A DNA stretch of 64,000 bases from Neobittarella massiliensis (ex Bilen et al. 2018) (lineage in GTDB: Bacteria > Bacillota > Clostridia > Oscillospirales > Ruminococcaceae), in contig NZ_OKQO01000004.1 in the NCBI RefSeq assembly GCF_900289145.1, forward strand, positions 124,001 through 188,000, written 5' to 3'. A model generated the notes under the pieces. The model had not been told where the DNA came from. It ran no database searches and saw nothing but the letters and a program-made list of their open reading frames with translations. The translations under genes and the position numbers were made by a program. Shown here in pieces: positions 15,478 to 23,769 of the stretch (its first letter is position 1; every line of letters starts with the position of its first letter).

Positions 15478-16491
15478 ATGGGGTTTCGATTTCGTAAGAG
15501 TATTAATTTAGGGGGTGGTTTCCGCATCAATTTAAGTAAGTCTGGTGTAGGATACAGTTGGGGTGTGCCTGGATACCGCACAACTCACTCTGCGAATGGG
15601 AAAAAGAGAAAAACATATTCAATACCTGGCACTGGATTGTCATATACGCAAACATCAGGTGGAAAAGCGTCCGCGCCTAAGGGCGGTCTGACTCATAGAC
15701 CCACAGTCACACAGACTCTAGATTATAGGGATGTTGACTCTTCTGATATAGCAGATTTACAGCCTACAGATTTAACCACACTTTTAAAAAGATTGAATGA
15801 CTCCATAAAATATAATAAATATACTACTATTTGCATTATTGTTTCTGCCATTTTTAGCTGTGCCTATCCAGTAATTTTGATTTTATTGGCCCTTTCCGTT
15901 GGTGCAAAATTATGGGTTAAAAGTTGTTTTACTCCGAAATTGCAATATGATATGGACGAGAGTTTCTGGAAAAAATACAATGATGAAATCGTAAGTAAAT
16001 GGATGCTTTTAAAGACTACTCAAGATTTAGAACTAAATAAGCAAGTAGCAGAAACCAGTGATACAAAACATCATTCAGGAGCTAGCACAATACTCAAGAC
16101 GGAACGTGCAACGATTGCAAGGCGTTCATACTTTCCGATAAAGACTAATATACAGCCAGTTCTGTTGACTTGTGGTAAAGAGCAGTATTATTTTATGCCA
16201 GATGTCCTTTTGGTGAAAAGGAAGGGGGCTTTTGGCGCTATCCAGTACAATGATTTGTCCTGTCAAACATATGACAAAGGTCTTATTCAAGAATCTCCTA
16301 GTCCAAAGGATAGCGAGATCATCTCCTATACTTGGCGTTATGTGAACAAGAGCGGAGGCCCAGACAAGCGCTTTCAAAATAATTATCAAATACCAAAGTA
16401 TAGGTATGGACATATCGTTTTTTCTGGGCCTAATGGGTTTGAGCTTCATATTATGTGTTCTAATCATACGTTAATCAAACAATTTGAGTAG
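15478..16491 (+). CDS. DUF4236-domain membrane protein of the lysogeny module
   Basis: The product has 337 residues from ATG 15478, 9 bases after AGGAAG. The N-terminal DUF4236 module is clear: MGFRFRKSINLGGGFRINLS, then SGVGYSWGVPGYR and YSIPGTGLSYTQT. A hydrophobic hairpin (YTTICIIVSAIFSCAYPVIL) spans residues 117-140. The C-terminal half is a beta-rich cytoplasmic domain with no family I recognise. Its place between immA and the integrase, and transcription with the lysogeny genes, suggest expression in the lysogen, perhaps for superinfection exclusion or host conversion; that is inference. Confidence 0.65.
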   Translation: MGFRFRKSINLGGGFRINLSKSGVGYSWGVPGYRTTHSANGKKRKTYSIPGTGLSYTQTSGGKASAPKGGLTHRPTVTQTLDYRDVDSSDIADLQPTDLTTLLKRLNDSIKYNKYTTICIIVSAIFSCAYPVILILLALSVGAKLWVKSCFTPKLQYDMDESFWKKYNDEIVSKWMLLKTTQDLELNKQVAETSDTKHHSGASTILKTERATIARRSYFPIKTNIQPVLLTCGKEQYYFMPDVLLVKRKGAFGAIQYNDLSCQTYDKGLIQESPSPKDSEIISYTWRYVNKSGGPDKRFQNNYQIPKYRYGHIVFSGPNGFELHIMCSNHTLIKQFE

Positions 16492-16732
16492 AAATAAAAA
16501 CCTGCCCAGCGCTTGCAACACTGAACAGGCTCTCGAAATTACGGTAGACTTCTCTCCAAAAAATCTACACTTATATGATACCACATAAAATATGTACGCG
16601 CAAGGTGAACTTTTAATCAAAAATATAAGCCAGCATATAGCTGCAAACTATACACTGGCTCGAGTAAGGGTAGATGATCTTGACGGACAATCTACCCTCT
16701 TATAATACCACAGCTTTATAGGAGGGGCAATC

Positions 16733-17932
16733 ATGGCGCGAAAAAAAGCCACTGCAAGAGAGAAAAAGCAGAAGCTAATAGAGATCAAACGCAAGGTAGG
16801 GGAGAGGCCAGACGGATCAGCGATTAGAAAGTCATTTTACGGCCACACAAAAAGGGAAGCCGAGCAAGCATATGAAACATATAAGCTGGACCTGGCCAAC
16901 GATATGCCCGTAGTAGATACGACCACCACAGTGACAGAATGGGCGCCGCTTTGGCTGAAAACGTATATATTAGGGACTGTGAAAGATAATACATACGCCA
17001 ATAACTACGAGATACCTATCAGAAGGCACATCCTCCCGTACTTTAAGGATAAACCGATGTCTTCGATCAAATCTGTGGATATTCAGGCATTTCTAGACCA
17101 TGCGCTAAAAAAGGTCGAGCCCGGATACGTTGGCAAAATGCGATCGCTACTCGATGGCATGTTTGAGACGGCTGTTGAAAACAGGATTTGCCTGCAAAAT
17201 CCAGTAACGCGCAGCGTTAAGGTTAAAAAGAAAGTGTCTCGTAAAAAAGATGGGCCCGCATTCTACACAGCGGAGCAGATAGGTTTGATTATTGACTACG
17301 CGAAGACACATAAGAACGGGCTGTGCATACTGATACTGCTCGTGTGTGGTGTGTCCCGCAGCGAACTATTAGGGTTAAAGTGGACGGATATCACAAGCGA
17401 TAGAGTGATGCATATCCGCAGGGGAGTGGTCGACCAAAAAAATGCCTCGACAGGGAAGTGGGAAGTATACGTTGGCAACGACGAACTGAAAAATGAGTTC
17501 AGATCAAGAGATTATCCTTTGCCAGACTGGTTATACAAAATGATCTTACAAAAGCCTAAGATGATCTATTTAGGCGGTAGTGTGCGAAATAAAACACCGT
17601 TAAAGGCGGTAAATACAGAATTTATTTTTCATAACGCAAAAGGCAGCGTGCAAAGTCCCCATAACTGGACTTATTATGTGTATCAACCATTTATGCGCGA
17701 AATGGTTGAGTACTATGCGAGCAAAAAAGTAGACATGCCGCTGCTGTCTGCACACAAGCTACGCCACTCGGCCGCTTCCTATTGGGCAAACGCAGGTATG
17801 AGCCTTTTTGCCATTTCAAAGCTTGGTGGATGGAGCGACTTAAAGATGCTTTCCAAGGTGTATGGACATGGTGATATCGATATGCTGAGGGCAGAGCTAA
17901 ACCGAGTACAAAAGGTAGATGGGCAGTCATAA
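16733..17932 (+). CDS. int: Phage tyrosine integrase
   Basis: The product has 399 residues. An N-terminal arm-binding segment and SAM-like core-binding domain (about residues 60-165) precede the catalytic domain. The catalytic residues are visible: Arg in SRSELLGLKW, the HKLRHSAASYW box with His-x-x-Arg, GGWSD, and the nucleophile Tyr in KVYGHGDI. It would join attP to the tRNA-Gly gene whose 3' end lies 130 bases downstream. The ATG follows AGGAGG. Confidence 0.92.
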   Translation: MARKKATAREKKQKLIEIKRKVGERPDGSAIRKSFYGHTKREAEQAYETYKLDLANDMPVVDTTTTVTEWAPLWLKTYILGTVKDNTYANNYEIPIRRHILPYFKDKPMSSIKSVDIQAFLDHALKKVEPGYVGKMRSLLDGMFETAVENRICLQNPVTRSVKVKKKVSRKKDGPAFYTAEQIGLIIDYAKTHKNGLCILILLVCGVSRSELLGLKWTDITSDRVMHIRRGVVDQKNASTGKWEVYVGNDELKNEFRSRDYPLPDWLYKMILQKPKMIYLGGSVRNKTPLKAVNTEFIFHNAKGSVQSPHNWTYYVYQPFMREMVEYYASKKVDMPLLSAHKLRHSAASYWANAGMSLFAISKLGGWSDLKMLSKVYGHGDIDMLRAELNRVQKVDGQS

Positions 17933-17934
17933 AA

Positions 17935-17960
17935 AGTACGACACTTGTACGACACTTTCC
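17935..17960. repeat. Tandem GTACGACACTT repeat beside integrase
   Basis: GTACGACACTT occurs twice in direct succession just after the integrase stop codon, between int and the tRNA-Gly att scar. This is a usual place for arm-type integrase sites; that role is inferred. Confidence 0.35.
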
Positions 17961-18060
17961 CCCGTTTAATAGCAGTGGGCACCAGTGCTGAAAATTAAAA
18001 AATCGCATAGGTATGCAGAAAATGGCATTGCATTGCCATCTGTGAAAACAATGCATTTAT

Positions 18061-18105
18061 TTTCCCAAGCTGAGGTTGTGGGTTCGATTCCCATCGCCTG
18101 CTCCA
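18061..18105 (+). other. attR: tRNA-Gly(CCC) 3' fragment: prophage attachment site
   Basis: This is the 3' portion of a tRNA from the anticodon loop onward: loop TTCCCAA (anticodon CCC), stem GCTGA, T-arm GTGGG-TTCGATT-CCCAT, acceptor strand CGCCTGC, discriminator T and CCA. The matching 5' half is absent; the bases before it are unrelated. This is the scar left when an element integrates at the anticodon loop of a tRNA and rebuilds the gene at its other end, which lies left of the window. Confidence 0.85.
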
Positions 18106-18108
18106 TCA

Positions 18109-18150
18109 AAAAAGCGCTTGACCATGCAGGGTCAGGCGCTTTTTCTTTTT
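18109..18150 (+). terminator. Terminator following the tRNA-Gly fragment
   Basis: A 10-bp stem (GCGCTTGACC / GGTCAGGCGC, one G-U) is preceded by an A run and followed by TTTTTCTTTTT, so it works in both directions. It was presumably the original tRNA-Gly terminator. Confidence 0.8.
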
Positions 18151-18543
18151 CTGTCAAAGTAGTCAATGCGGTATCAGTACTGCTTTTTTACCGTCCTGCC
18201 ACATGGCAACCTGCACCTTCAAAAGGTATTCCCGTCTGCCGGCAGTTGCCGAGCAACGGCTTTTCCTATATAGTAGATCTATAGATATATCAGCGCAGAG
18301 CTGACCGACCGGATGGCCCAACTGCCCACTGCGCAACACCCAAATCACCTCAAAAAGTGCCGGGACATAGTATCCCGGCACTTTTTATTTGCTGTCTTTC
18401 CCACCCGGCCCATAGCAGACAATGCTGATGACATTTGCATATCCGCTTTACAGATATGTATCAAATCTGTGCATATTGAAATTGTCAAGGCATGATAATG
18501 TCTGGAAAATAAAGCGGTTCATTTTTACAATTGTGGCGGGGGA
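18151..18543. other. Spacer between prophage and chromosomal genes
   Basis: I see no gene here apart from chance frames. It holds a strong bidirectional terminator (18352-18386) and AT-rich sequence before the small XRE gene. Confidence 0.5.
18352..18386. terminator. Bidirectional terminator
   Basis: A perfect stem, AAAAAGTGCCGGGA / TCCCGGCACTTTTT with a CATAGTA loop, has A and T runs on both sides, so it can stop transcription in either direction. Confidence 0.85.
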
Positions 18544-18765
18544 GTGAGAACTTTGGATTCCAGAGAAATTTTATCACAAAATCTGGTGCGCTATCGGTCA
18601 GAGCATGATCTCTCTCAGGAAGATATGGCTTGGGAGAGCCACATGAGCGTCCGTGGCTACGCGCAGATCGAGCGCGGCGAAGTGCAGACCTCGCTGCGCA
18701 TGCTCGACAAGCTCAGCCGCAGCACCGGCCTGTCGGTGACCGAGTTGCTCACGCCTCATAAATAA
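18544..18765 (+). CDS. Small XRE-family regulator
   Basis: The product has 73 residues and is a single helix-turn-helix domain: LSQNLVRYRSEHDLSQEDMA, MSVRGYAQIERGEVQTSLRM, then LDKLSRSTGLSVTELL. The GTG at 18544 directly abuts the GGGGGAG ribosome site, so the TTG at 18553, 8 bases downstream of it, is the more likely start. It stands alone and has no obvious partner. DNA binding is clear from the fold; the target is unknown. Confidence 0.75.
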   Translation: MRTLDSREILSQNLVRYRSEHDLSQEDMAWESHMSVRGYAQIERGEVQTSLRMLDKLSRSTGLSVTELLTPHK

Positions 18766-19000
18766 CACGATTGTGAACTAGTCGAACAACATATAACATC
18801 TACAGTTATTACAGTATATCTAAAACAGTTACGGCATGTGGCAAAAATGGGGCGCAGCAGCGCACAGGGGCAACCGCCCAATGAGCATACAAACGCCTGG
18901 CAGCGGCAGCTAAGGTCGTCACTGCCGGGCTATTGGTGCGCATGGAACGAAATAGGCATCTGTCGTGACGCCTTCTTACACGAGCCGTTCCTGCCCGGTT

Positions 19001-19867
19001 TCACGGGGCATATTTCAGCAGATCGGTCGGCTGGCCGGGGATCGCCGACTCGCAGGGGACAGCTACCTGACATTTGCCGCAGCCGTAATAGTCGCCATAG
19101 GCGATGTTGGTGTCCATCACCATGCGCCCACATAAGGCGTTGCTCTTGCCGCCCTGCAGGGTAATAGCCCCTACCGGACAGTGCCGTACACAGGCGCCGC
19201 AGTGGGTGCAGTAGGCGTCATAAGTGCGGTAGGGCCGCTCGTCGGGCTCTATTGGAGCGTCGGTGAGCAGACTGCCCAGCCGCCCAGCTGTTCCCCGGCG
19301 GGTGATGAGCGCCCGCGACAGACTAAAGGTGCCCAGTCCGCACACATAGGCGGCGTGCCGCTCAGACCAGTTGGCGGTGTTGCCAAATCGAAATTGACGG
19401 TCGCCGGGAAAAGGTGCGTCGTCGATGCGAAAGCGCTCGTCCAGCAGCGGTATCATGGCAGTGTAGCCCCGCTGCTGCAGACCTTCGCACAGGTGTCGGG
19501 CCAGCTGCGTCACCAGCGCCTGCCCCTCTATGCGGGCATGCAGCCAGGCCAGCGCCGGCCAGCTGAAATTTTGCCGGTTGGCGTGCCGCACAGCAGCAGT
19601 AAACGGCAAAAAGAACGACACCACCGACACGCTGCCCGGCATCCACTGTCTGGGTGTCAGGTAGTGTGGCCCAATGATCTGCGGGCTCAAAAAGGTATCG
19701 AACAGGGGGTCATCGGCCCGCCCAAAGCCCAACAGCGGCGCATCAAATATCTGTAGTCCGGCCAGCGGTGGGGCCAACGCCTGCTGAGGGGTGATTATAT
19801 TGGCTCCTTGACCGGCAACATACTGTGCCGCCCTGCACTCGAGCCACTGCTTTAAGTCGCTGGGCAT
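19001..19867 (-). CDS. QueG-like 4Fe-4S protein
   Basis: The product has 288 residues. The C-terminal third holds ferredoxin-type clusters: YCTHCGACVRHCPVGAI near residue 218 and YYGCGKCQVAVPCES near residue 259. The RTYDAYCTHCG context and preceding GLGTFSLSRALITRRG segment match the epoxyqueuosine-reductase/COG1600 group found in anaerobes. The B12-binding residues of true QueG are not obvious, so this may be a paralogue rather than the queuosine enzyme. It is 6 bases downstream of the SIS-like gene and co-directional, implying one operon. Confidence 0.65.
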   Translation of the reverse strand: MPSDLKQWLECRAAQYVAGQGANIITPQQALAPPLAGLQIFDAPLLGFGRADDPLFDTFLSPQIIGPHYLTPRQWMPGSVSVVSFFLPFTAAVRHANRQNFSWPALAWLHARIEGQALVTQLARHLCEGLQQRGYTAMIPLLDERFRIDDAPFPGDRQFRFGNTANWSERHAAYVCGLGTFSLSRALITRRGTAGRLGSLLTDAPIEPDERPYRTYDAYCTHCGACVRHCPVGAITLQGGKSNALCGRMVMDTNIAYGDYYGCGKCQVAVPCESAIPGQPTDLLKYAP

Positions 19868-19873
19868 CGCGTC

Positions 19874-20833
19874 TCACACCTCCCTGGCCGTATATCTCAT
19901 ATCGTGCTGTGGCGCCCGCGCCGCCAGCGCTTCGTGCAGCCACAGCGGGTATAAAAGCGGTCCGATCCAGTGGGGCGCCACCACCGGCAACGGCAGTGAA
20001 TCCACCTCAAAGCGCTCCGGGTGTCCGGTTAGTACCAGCAGCGGCCGCCGGCATATAGTTGCAGCGGCAACTGCCCAGTCAAACGTGTCGCGGTGTTGGC
20101 CGCCGGCGATGAACACCGCCGCCTGTCTCGAGTTGCGGCCCGGCAGGTTTTGGTGCAGCCAATGCGCGCTGTTCATGTCGGCCGCCGGCACGCACAGGGC
20201 CTCTTCCAAGTACCACGCCAAATACTGTGCCGCCGCCCGGTCGGGGCCGTCGGCAACGCAGTGCACGCATGTCGGCTGCACCGCCGTCAACCACCGGTGC
20301 AGCTGTTGAGCCACCGGTGAGGCCCGGTCATCTCCGTCCGACGGCTCAAAGTGCCCCCGCAGCAGACTGGCGCCATCCGTCCGCTCTCGACCCTGTGCGC
20401 GGTGCAGAGCTTGTGCCAGTAACAAACTGTCCCACACAGCTATCGTGTAGGAAAGCAGTGGATGGCCGGCCAATGCGCCATCACCACACACCGCCTGCCG
20501 CTCATGGGCCAAACGGGTAAGGTCGACCAGCAGATGATCGCCCGAATCGGGCCAAGCCCAAGGGCAGTCAGTGGCGCCGCCACCGGTATATGGCTGCCCC
20601 CGGTAGGCCTGTACCAGCGGCAATACGCCGTTCGCTGCCGGCGGTGCAAACAGGGGGCACGCGGCCACCGCCGCCATATAGGTGGCTTTGTCTCCCACCA
20701 AGCTGATCCTTCGAACCGCCGCCAGTTGTGCCGCCGTCACTGTCCGCGCAATGTCGCGCTCAGTCACCGAGTCCATCACCCAGCGCGCCATGCGGGCAGT
20801 TACACTGCCGGGTGCAAAGTAGGCCCCTGGCAT
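19874..20833 (-). CDS. Possible double-SIS-domain (sugar isomerase-like) protein
   Basis: The product has 319 residues from ATG 20833, 6 bases after AGGAGG. Two similar alpha/beta halves can be seen. The first starts AAVRRISLVGDKATYMAAVA. The second has VHCVADGPDRAAAQYLAWYL and VFIAGGQHRDTFDWAVAAAT, the layout of SIS domains in GlmS/FrlB/AgaS proteins. The catalytic Ser/Thr-rich phosphosugar loop is not clear, so the assignment is tentative. It is the first gene of a two-gene leftward operon with the QueG-like protein. Confidence 0.45.
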   Translation of the reverse strand: MPGAYFAPGSVTARMARWVMDSVTERDIARTVTAAQLAAVRRISLVGDKATYMAAVAACPLFAPPAANGVLPLVQAYRGQPYTGGGATDCPWAWPDSGDHLLVDLTRLAHERQAVCGDGALAGHPLLSYTIAVWDSLLLAQALHRAQGRERTDGASLLRGHFEPSDGDDRASPVAQQLHRWLTAVQPTCVHCVADGPDRAAAQYLAWYLEEALCVPAADMNSAHWLHQNLPGRNSRQAAVFIAGGQHRDTFDWAVAAATICRRPLLVLTGHPERFEVDSLPLPVVAPHWIGPLLYPLWLHEALAARAPQHDMRYTAREV

Positions 20834-21049
20834 AAGGCTCCTCCTCTCTATACCAAACAAGCAAAAGCTGTATTTTATAAGCTAATACTATCATACCGCC
20901 GCCATCAGCCGCCGGCAAGCTGCATATCGCACAAAGTGGCGGCGCGCCTCTTAGCAGCAGCACCAGATAGCTTATTTTTTGCCGCCAGCAGAAGCTTTTC
21001 ATCCGCAAGACTCTGGGTTCCCCCTTTAAAAAGTAGGCTTAAAACAGTT

Positions 21050-21080
21050 AAAAAGAGCGGGAGGATCATTCCTCCCGCTA
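21050..21080. terminator. Intrinsic terminator
   Basis: The stem AGCGGGAGGA / TCCTCCCGCT with a short TCAT loop lies downstream of the leftward acetyltransferase gene. It is preceded by AAAAAG on the plus strand (a T run on the minus strand), so it terminates leftward transcripts. Confidence 0.7.
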
Positions 21081-21118
21081 TTACGCAATAACTTTTTATG
21101 GCAGCCGTCCGATGCCCA

Positions 21119-21766
21119 TCACAAGCCGCCCGTCAGCGGCAGCTCAGAGAGCTCTCCCCGGGTCAAATAGGGCAGGCAGCACCTGATCTTTTCGACCGGC
21201 CAATCCCACCAGCACAGCTGTTGTAGCCGCGCGACCGTATCGCGGTCAAAGCGCTCCTTTATGGGCCGGGCGGGCACGCCGCCCACTACAGTGTAGGGGG
21301 CTACATCGCCGGTCACTACAGCTCGGGCGCCGATAATGGCTCCGTCGCCGATATGCACGCCCGAGAGCACCACCGCCTGGTAGCCGATCCACACATCGTT
21401 GCCGATGATGATGTCGCCCCGATTGTCCCAGGCGTCGGTCACCTGCCGCCTGTTTAGCCCCCACTCTTCAAAAAACAGCGGGAACGGATAGGTGGACAGA
21501 GAGCGCTGAGTGTGGTTGGCGCTGGTAAACAAAAACTTTGCCCCGCAGGCGATCGAGCAGAACTTGCCGATGACGAGCCGGTCACCGTTGATGGGGTAGT
21601 GGTACAGCACATTGTTCTTTTCAAATTGGGTGGGGTCGTCGACAAAGTCGTTATACATCGTATAGTCGCCGACGACGATGTTGGGTCCGGTGACCACGCG
21701 GTTCAGGTATACCGTCTCGGTGTCACCGGTACGCGGATAGGGTGATCTCTTCTCTGGAACAGCCAT
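21119..21766 (-). CDS. Vat-like xenobiotic acetyltransferase (hexapeptide repeat)
   Basis: The product has 215 residues from ATG 21766, 6 bases after AGGAGG, close to the 209-219 residues of Vat streptogramin acetyltransferases. Motifs follow the XAT family order: [43 protein letters not shown] with the catalytic His, then [17 protein letters not shown] and [20 protein letters not shown] forming the left-handed helix. [14 protein letters not shown] and the WWDW segment complete it. It acetylates a hydroxyl group, possibly of streptogramin A or chloramphenicol; the substrate cannot be read from sequence. Confidence 0.8.
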   Translation of the reverse strand: MAVPEKRSPYPRTGDTETVYLNRVVTGPNIVVGDYTMYNDFVDDPTQFEKNNVLYHYPINGDRLVIGKFCSIACGAKFLFTSANHTQRSLSTYPFPLFFEEWGLNRRQVTDAWDNRGDIIIGNDVWIGYQAVVLSGVHIGDGAIIGARAVVTGDVAPYTVVGGVPARPIKERFDRDTVARLQQLCWWDWPVEKIRCCLPYLTRGELSELPLTGGL

Positions 21767-21907
21767 AGTGTCCTCCTGCGCGATTACGGCAGGCGGCACC
21801 GGCGCGCCGGCACAGCGCCGCCCGCATTTATGCGGCCGTTCCAGCTGTGGCAATACACCTCTTCAAAATCGTCACCTTCCCGTCGGGCTTTTGCCCGGTA
21901 TCTCCTA

Positions 21908-21950
21908 AATAGGGCAGGGCCGCCCGTCATACAGGGCGGCCCGCCTTTTC
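21908..21950. terminator. Intrinsic terminator between ectB-like and acetyltransferase genes
   Basis: An 8-bp GC-rich stem (GGCCGCCC / GGGCGGCC, loop GTCATACA) lies downstream of the EctB-like stop codon. The minus strand has only a weak T tract afterwards, so efficiency is uncertain. Confidence 0.55.
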
Positions 21951-21969
21951 CCCAGTGGGGCATGCTCTC

Positions 21970-23229
21970 TTATTGTGCGGGATGCGCCGCCAGCACTGCC
22001 TGCAGTGCCTCTTTTACGATCTCCAGCCCCTTTTGCAGGTTGTCGTCGCTTATGATCAGCGGCGGCATGATCTTCAGCACATCGTTGCCGCGCCCGGCCC
22101 GCTCGATGACCAGCCCCCGCTCAAAGCAGGCGGTGATCATCTCTTTGCTGGCGCCGGGTATGCGGGCGAAATCAATGCCCCACATCAGCCCAATGCCCCG
22201 CACCTGCAGCCGCTCGTCCAGCGGCAGTATCTCGCGGTGCAAATACTGGTCGACGATCGCACCTTTGCGGCGGGTCTCAGCCTCGATATCGTGTTCCAGC
22301 ATATACTCCAGCCCCGCTTTGGCCGACACAAAGGCCAGCTGGTTGCCGCGGAAGGTGCCGGTGTGCTCGCCGGGAGCCCACACATCCAGCTGCGGTTTTA
22401 ACATCACCATAGCAAAGGGAAGCCCGTACCCGCCGATAGATTTAGAGAGGGTCACGATATCCGGCACGATGCCGGCGCGCTCAAACGAGAAAAAGGTGCC
22501 GGTGCGCCCACAGCCCACCTGTACATCGTCGACGACGAGCAGGATCTCATATTTGTCGCACAGCGCACGCAACCGCTGCAGCCACTTTATGTCCAGTGGG
22601 TACACGCCGCCGTCGGCCTGTACCGTCTCGATAACGATGGCCGCCGGCTTGGCAATGCCCGAGTGGTCGTCGCACAGGATCGTCTCGATATACTCGATGG
22701 TATCCAGCGCGGGGAACATGTACGGGGCGGGGATGTGGGTCACGTCGTGCAGCGCCACCCCGGCCCCGGTGCGGGAGTCGGCGTCGGTGGTCAGCGACAG
22801 CGAGCCCATGGTCATGCCGTGAAAGGCGCCCATCAGGGCAAAAATACCGCTGCGGCCGGTGTACTTGCGGGCCAGTTTCAGCGCCGCCTCTACCGCATTG
22901 GTGCCGGTGGGCCCCACGAATTGCAGCTTGTAGTCGAGCCCGCGGGGCGCCAATATGGCCTCCTCAAAATACTCGATAAAGCTGCGCTTGGCCGTGGCGT
23001 ACATGTCCAGCGAGTGCAGGATCTTGTCCTCCTGCAGGTAGCGGATCAGCTTTTCCTTGATGTAGTCGTTGTTGTGACCGTAGTTCACCGCCCCGGCACC
23101 ACAGAAAAAGTCGATATACCGTCTGCCGTTCTCGTCGGTGAGAATGTCATCTTTGGCGTACTCGAACACGGTGGGGTAGTTGCGGCAGTAGGAACGGACT
23201 TCAGATTCATACTGTTCAAAAACGTTCAT
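21970..23229 (-). CDS. ectB: Diaminobutyrate-2-oxoglutarate aminotransferase-like (EctB family)
   Basis: The product has 419 residues from ATG 23229, which has GGAGAGGGAAA upstream. It is a class III PLP aminotransferase. The start MNVFEQYESEVRSYCRNYPT and the strings GPTGTNAVEAALKLARK, GAFHGMTMGSLSLT, VDDVQVGCGRTG and SKSIGGYGLPFAMV (catalytic Lys) match EctB/DABA aminotransferases. These move an amino group between L-aspartate semialdehyde and diaminobutyrate. No ectA or ectC is nearby, so ectoine synthesis is unlikely here; diaminobutyrate, polyamine or a natural product are alternatives. tRNA-Ser lies just upstream. Confidence 0.85.
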   Translation of the reverse strand: MNVFEQYESEVRSYCRNYPTVFEYAKDDILTDENGRRYIDFFCGAGAVNYGHNNDYIKEKLIRYLQEDKILHSLDMYATAKRSFIEYFEEAILAPRGLDYKLQFVGPTGTNAVEAALKLARKYTGRSGIFALMGAFHGMTMGSLSLTTDADSRTGAGVALHDVTHIPAPYMFPALDTIEYIETILCDDHSGIAKPAAIVIETVQADGGVYPLDIKWLQRLRALCDKYEILLVVDDVQVGCGRTGTFFSFERAGIVPDIVTLSKSIGGYGLPFAMVMLKPQLDVWAPGEHTGTFRGNQLAFVSAKAGLEYMLEHDIEAETRRKGAIVDQYLHREILPLDERLQVRGIGLMWGIDFARIPGASKEMITACFERGLVIERAGRGNDVLKIMPPLIISDDNLQKGLEIVKEALQAVLAAHPAQ

Positions 23230-23390
23230 TTTCCCTCTCCTCGTCAAAAAAGACCAGTGCCAATCTATTTTTACAGGTGGGGCAGCACCGATTGGTGTCA
23301 ATCACCGTTTATACGTACACAAATATCATATCTCTAGCGGGCGGCGTTGTCCAGCTTTTGCGCAAATCGATAGAAATTTGTAAGGATTAC

Positions 23391-23424
23391 AAAAAGGCCT
23401 GGACGATTTCGTCCGGGCCTTTTT
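23391..23424. terminator. Bidirectional terminator after tRNA-Ser
   Basis: AAAAAGGCCTGGACGA / TCGTCCGGGCCTTTTT forms a long stem with a TT loop and one G-U pair. It terminates leftward tRNA-Ser transcription and works in both directions. Confidence 0.85.
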
Positions 23425-23428
23425 ACAC

Positions 23429-23517
23429 TGGCGGAGCGGGTGGGATTCGAACCCACGGAGCCTTGCGGCTCAACTGATTTCGAGTCAGTCCCGTTATGAC
23501 CACTTCGATACCGCTCC
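23429..23517 (-). tRNA. tRNA-Ser(CGA)
   Basis: This 89-base class II tRNA with encoded CCA folds fully. The acceptor pairs GGAGCGG with CCGCTCC. The anticodon arm is CTGAC-TCGAAAT-like with anticodon CGA. The long variable arm (TTGAGCCGCAAGGCTC) is typical of serine, and the T-arm is GTGGG-TTCGAAT-CCCAC. It is read leftward from a consensus-like promoter and ends at a strong terminator. Confidence 0.95.
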
Positions 23518-23552
23518 ATCTATCTGGGCCAGAGCAGCGCTCTGACCTAGAT

Positions 23553-23581
23553 ATTATAGCAAACCCCATTTAAAAAGGCAA
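23553..23581 (-). promoter_or_regulatory. tRNA-Ser promoter
   Basis: The minus strand shows TTGCCT (23576-23581), a 17-base spacer and TATAAT (23553-23558), about 35 bases before the tRNA 5' end. Confidence 0.75.
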
Positions 23582-23769
23582 GTGGGGTGAGCGATTTTTT
23601 CTCGTTATCGCTCTAGCACAGCCGGTCTTTAGCCCCACCGCGGCGCAACTGCGCCACAGCGGGGCGACCCAAACGCCGCCAGGAGCAGTGCGCAGTCAAC
23701 TGTACGGCCATTTCGGTCCGGCACAAAAGCCCTGCAGCTGTGTCAATCGGGAGCGGCCCCGCCTGTCGG

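Larger units (their letters stand above)
14683..16662 (-). terminator. Four antisense hairpin terminators across the lysogeny module
   Basis: On the minus strand four stem-loops are each followed by a T-rich tract: 14683-14717 (12-bp stem, TTTTTCTG), 15355-15392 (11-bp stem, TCTTTTATT), 16494-16531 (11-bp stem with G-U pairs, TTTTTATT) and 16620-16662 (11-bp stem, TTATATTTTT). None has a T tract on the plus strand. They lie antisense to, or between, the rightward lysogeny genes. Confidence 0.5.

Noticed and set aside
17985-18284. 99-codon frame across the tRNA-Gly fragment
   Set aside because: It covers the tRNA 3' end and its terminator, so it is not a gene.
21970-23229. Ectoine biosynthesis cluster
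   Set aside because: Only the EctB-like aminotransferase is present; no EctA acetyltransferase or EctC synthase lies in the window, and the nearby acetyltransferase is of the unrelated Vat type.
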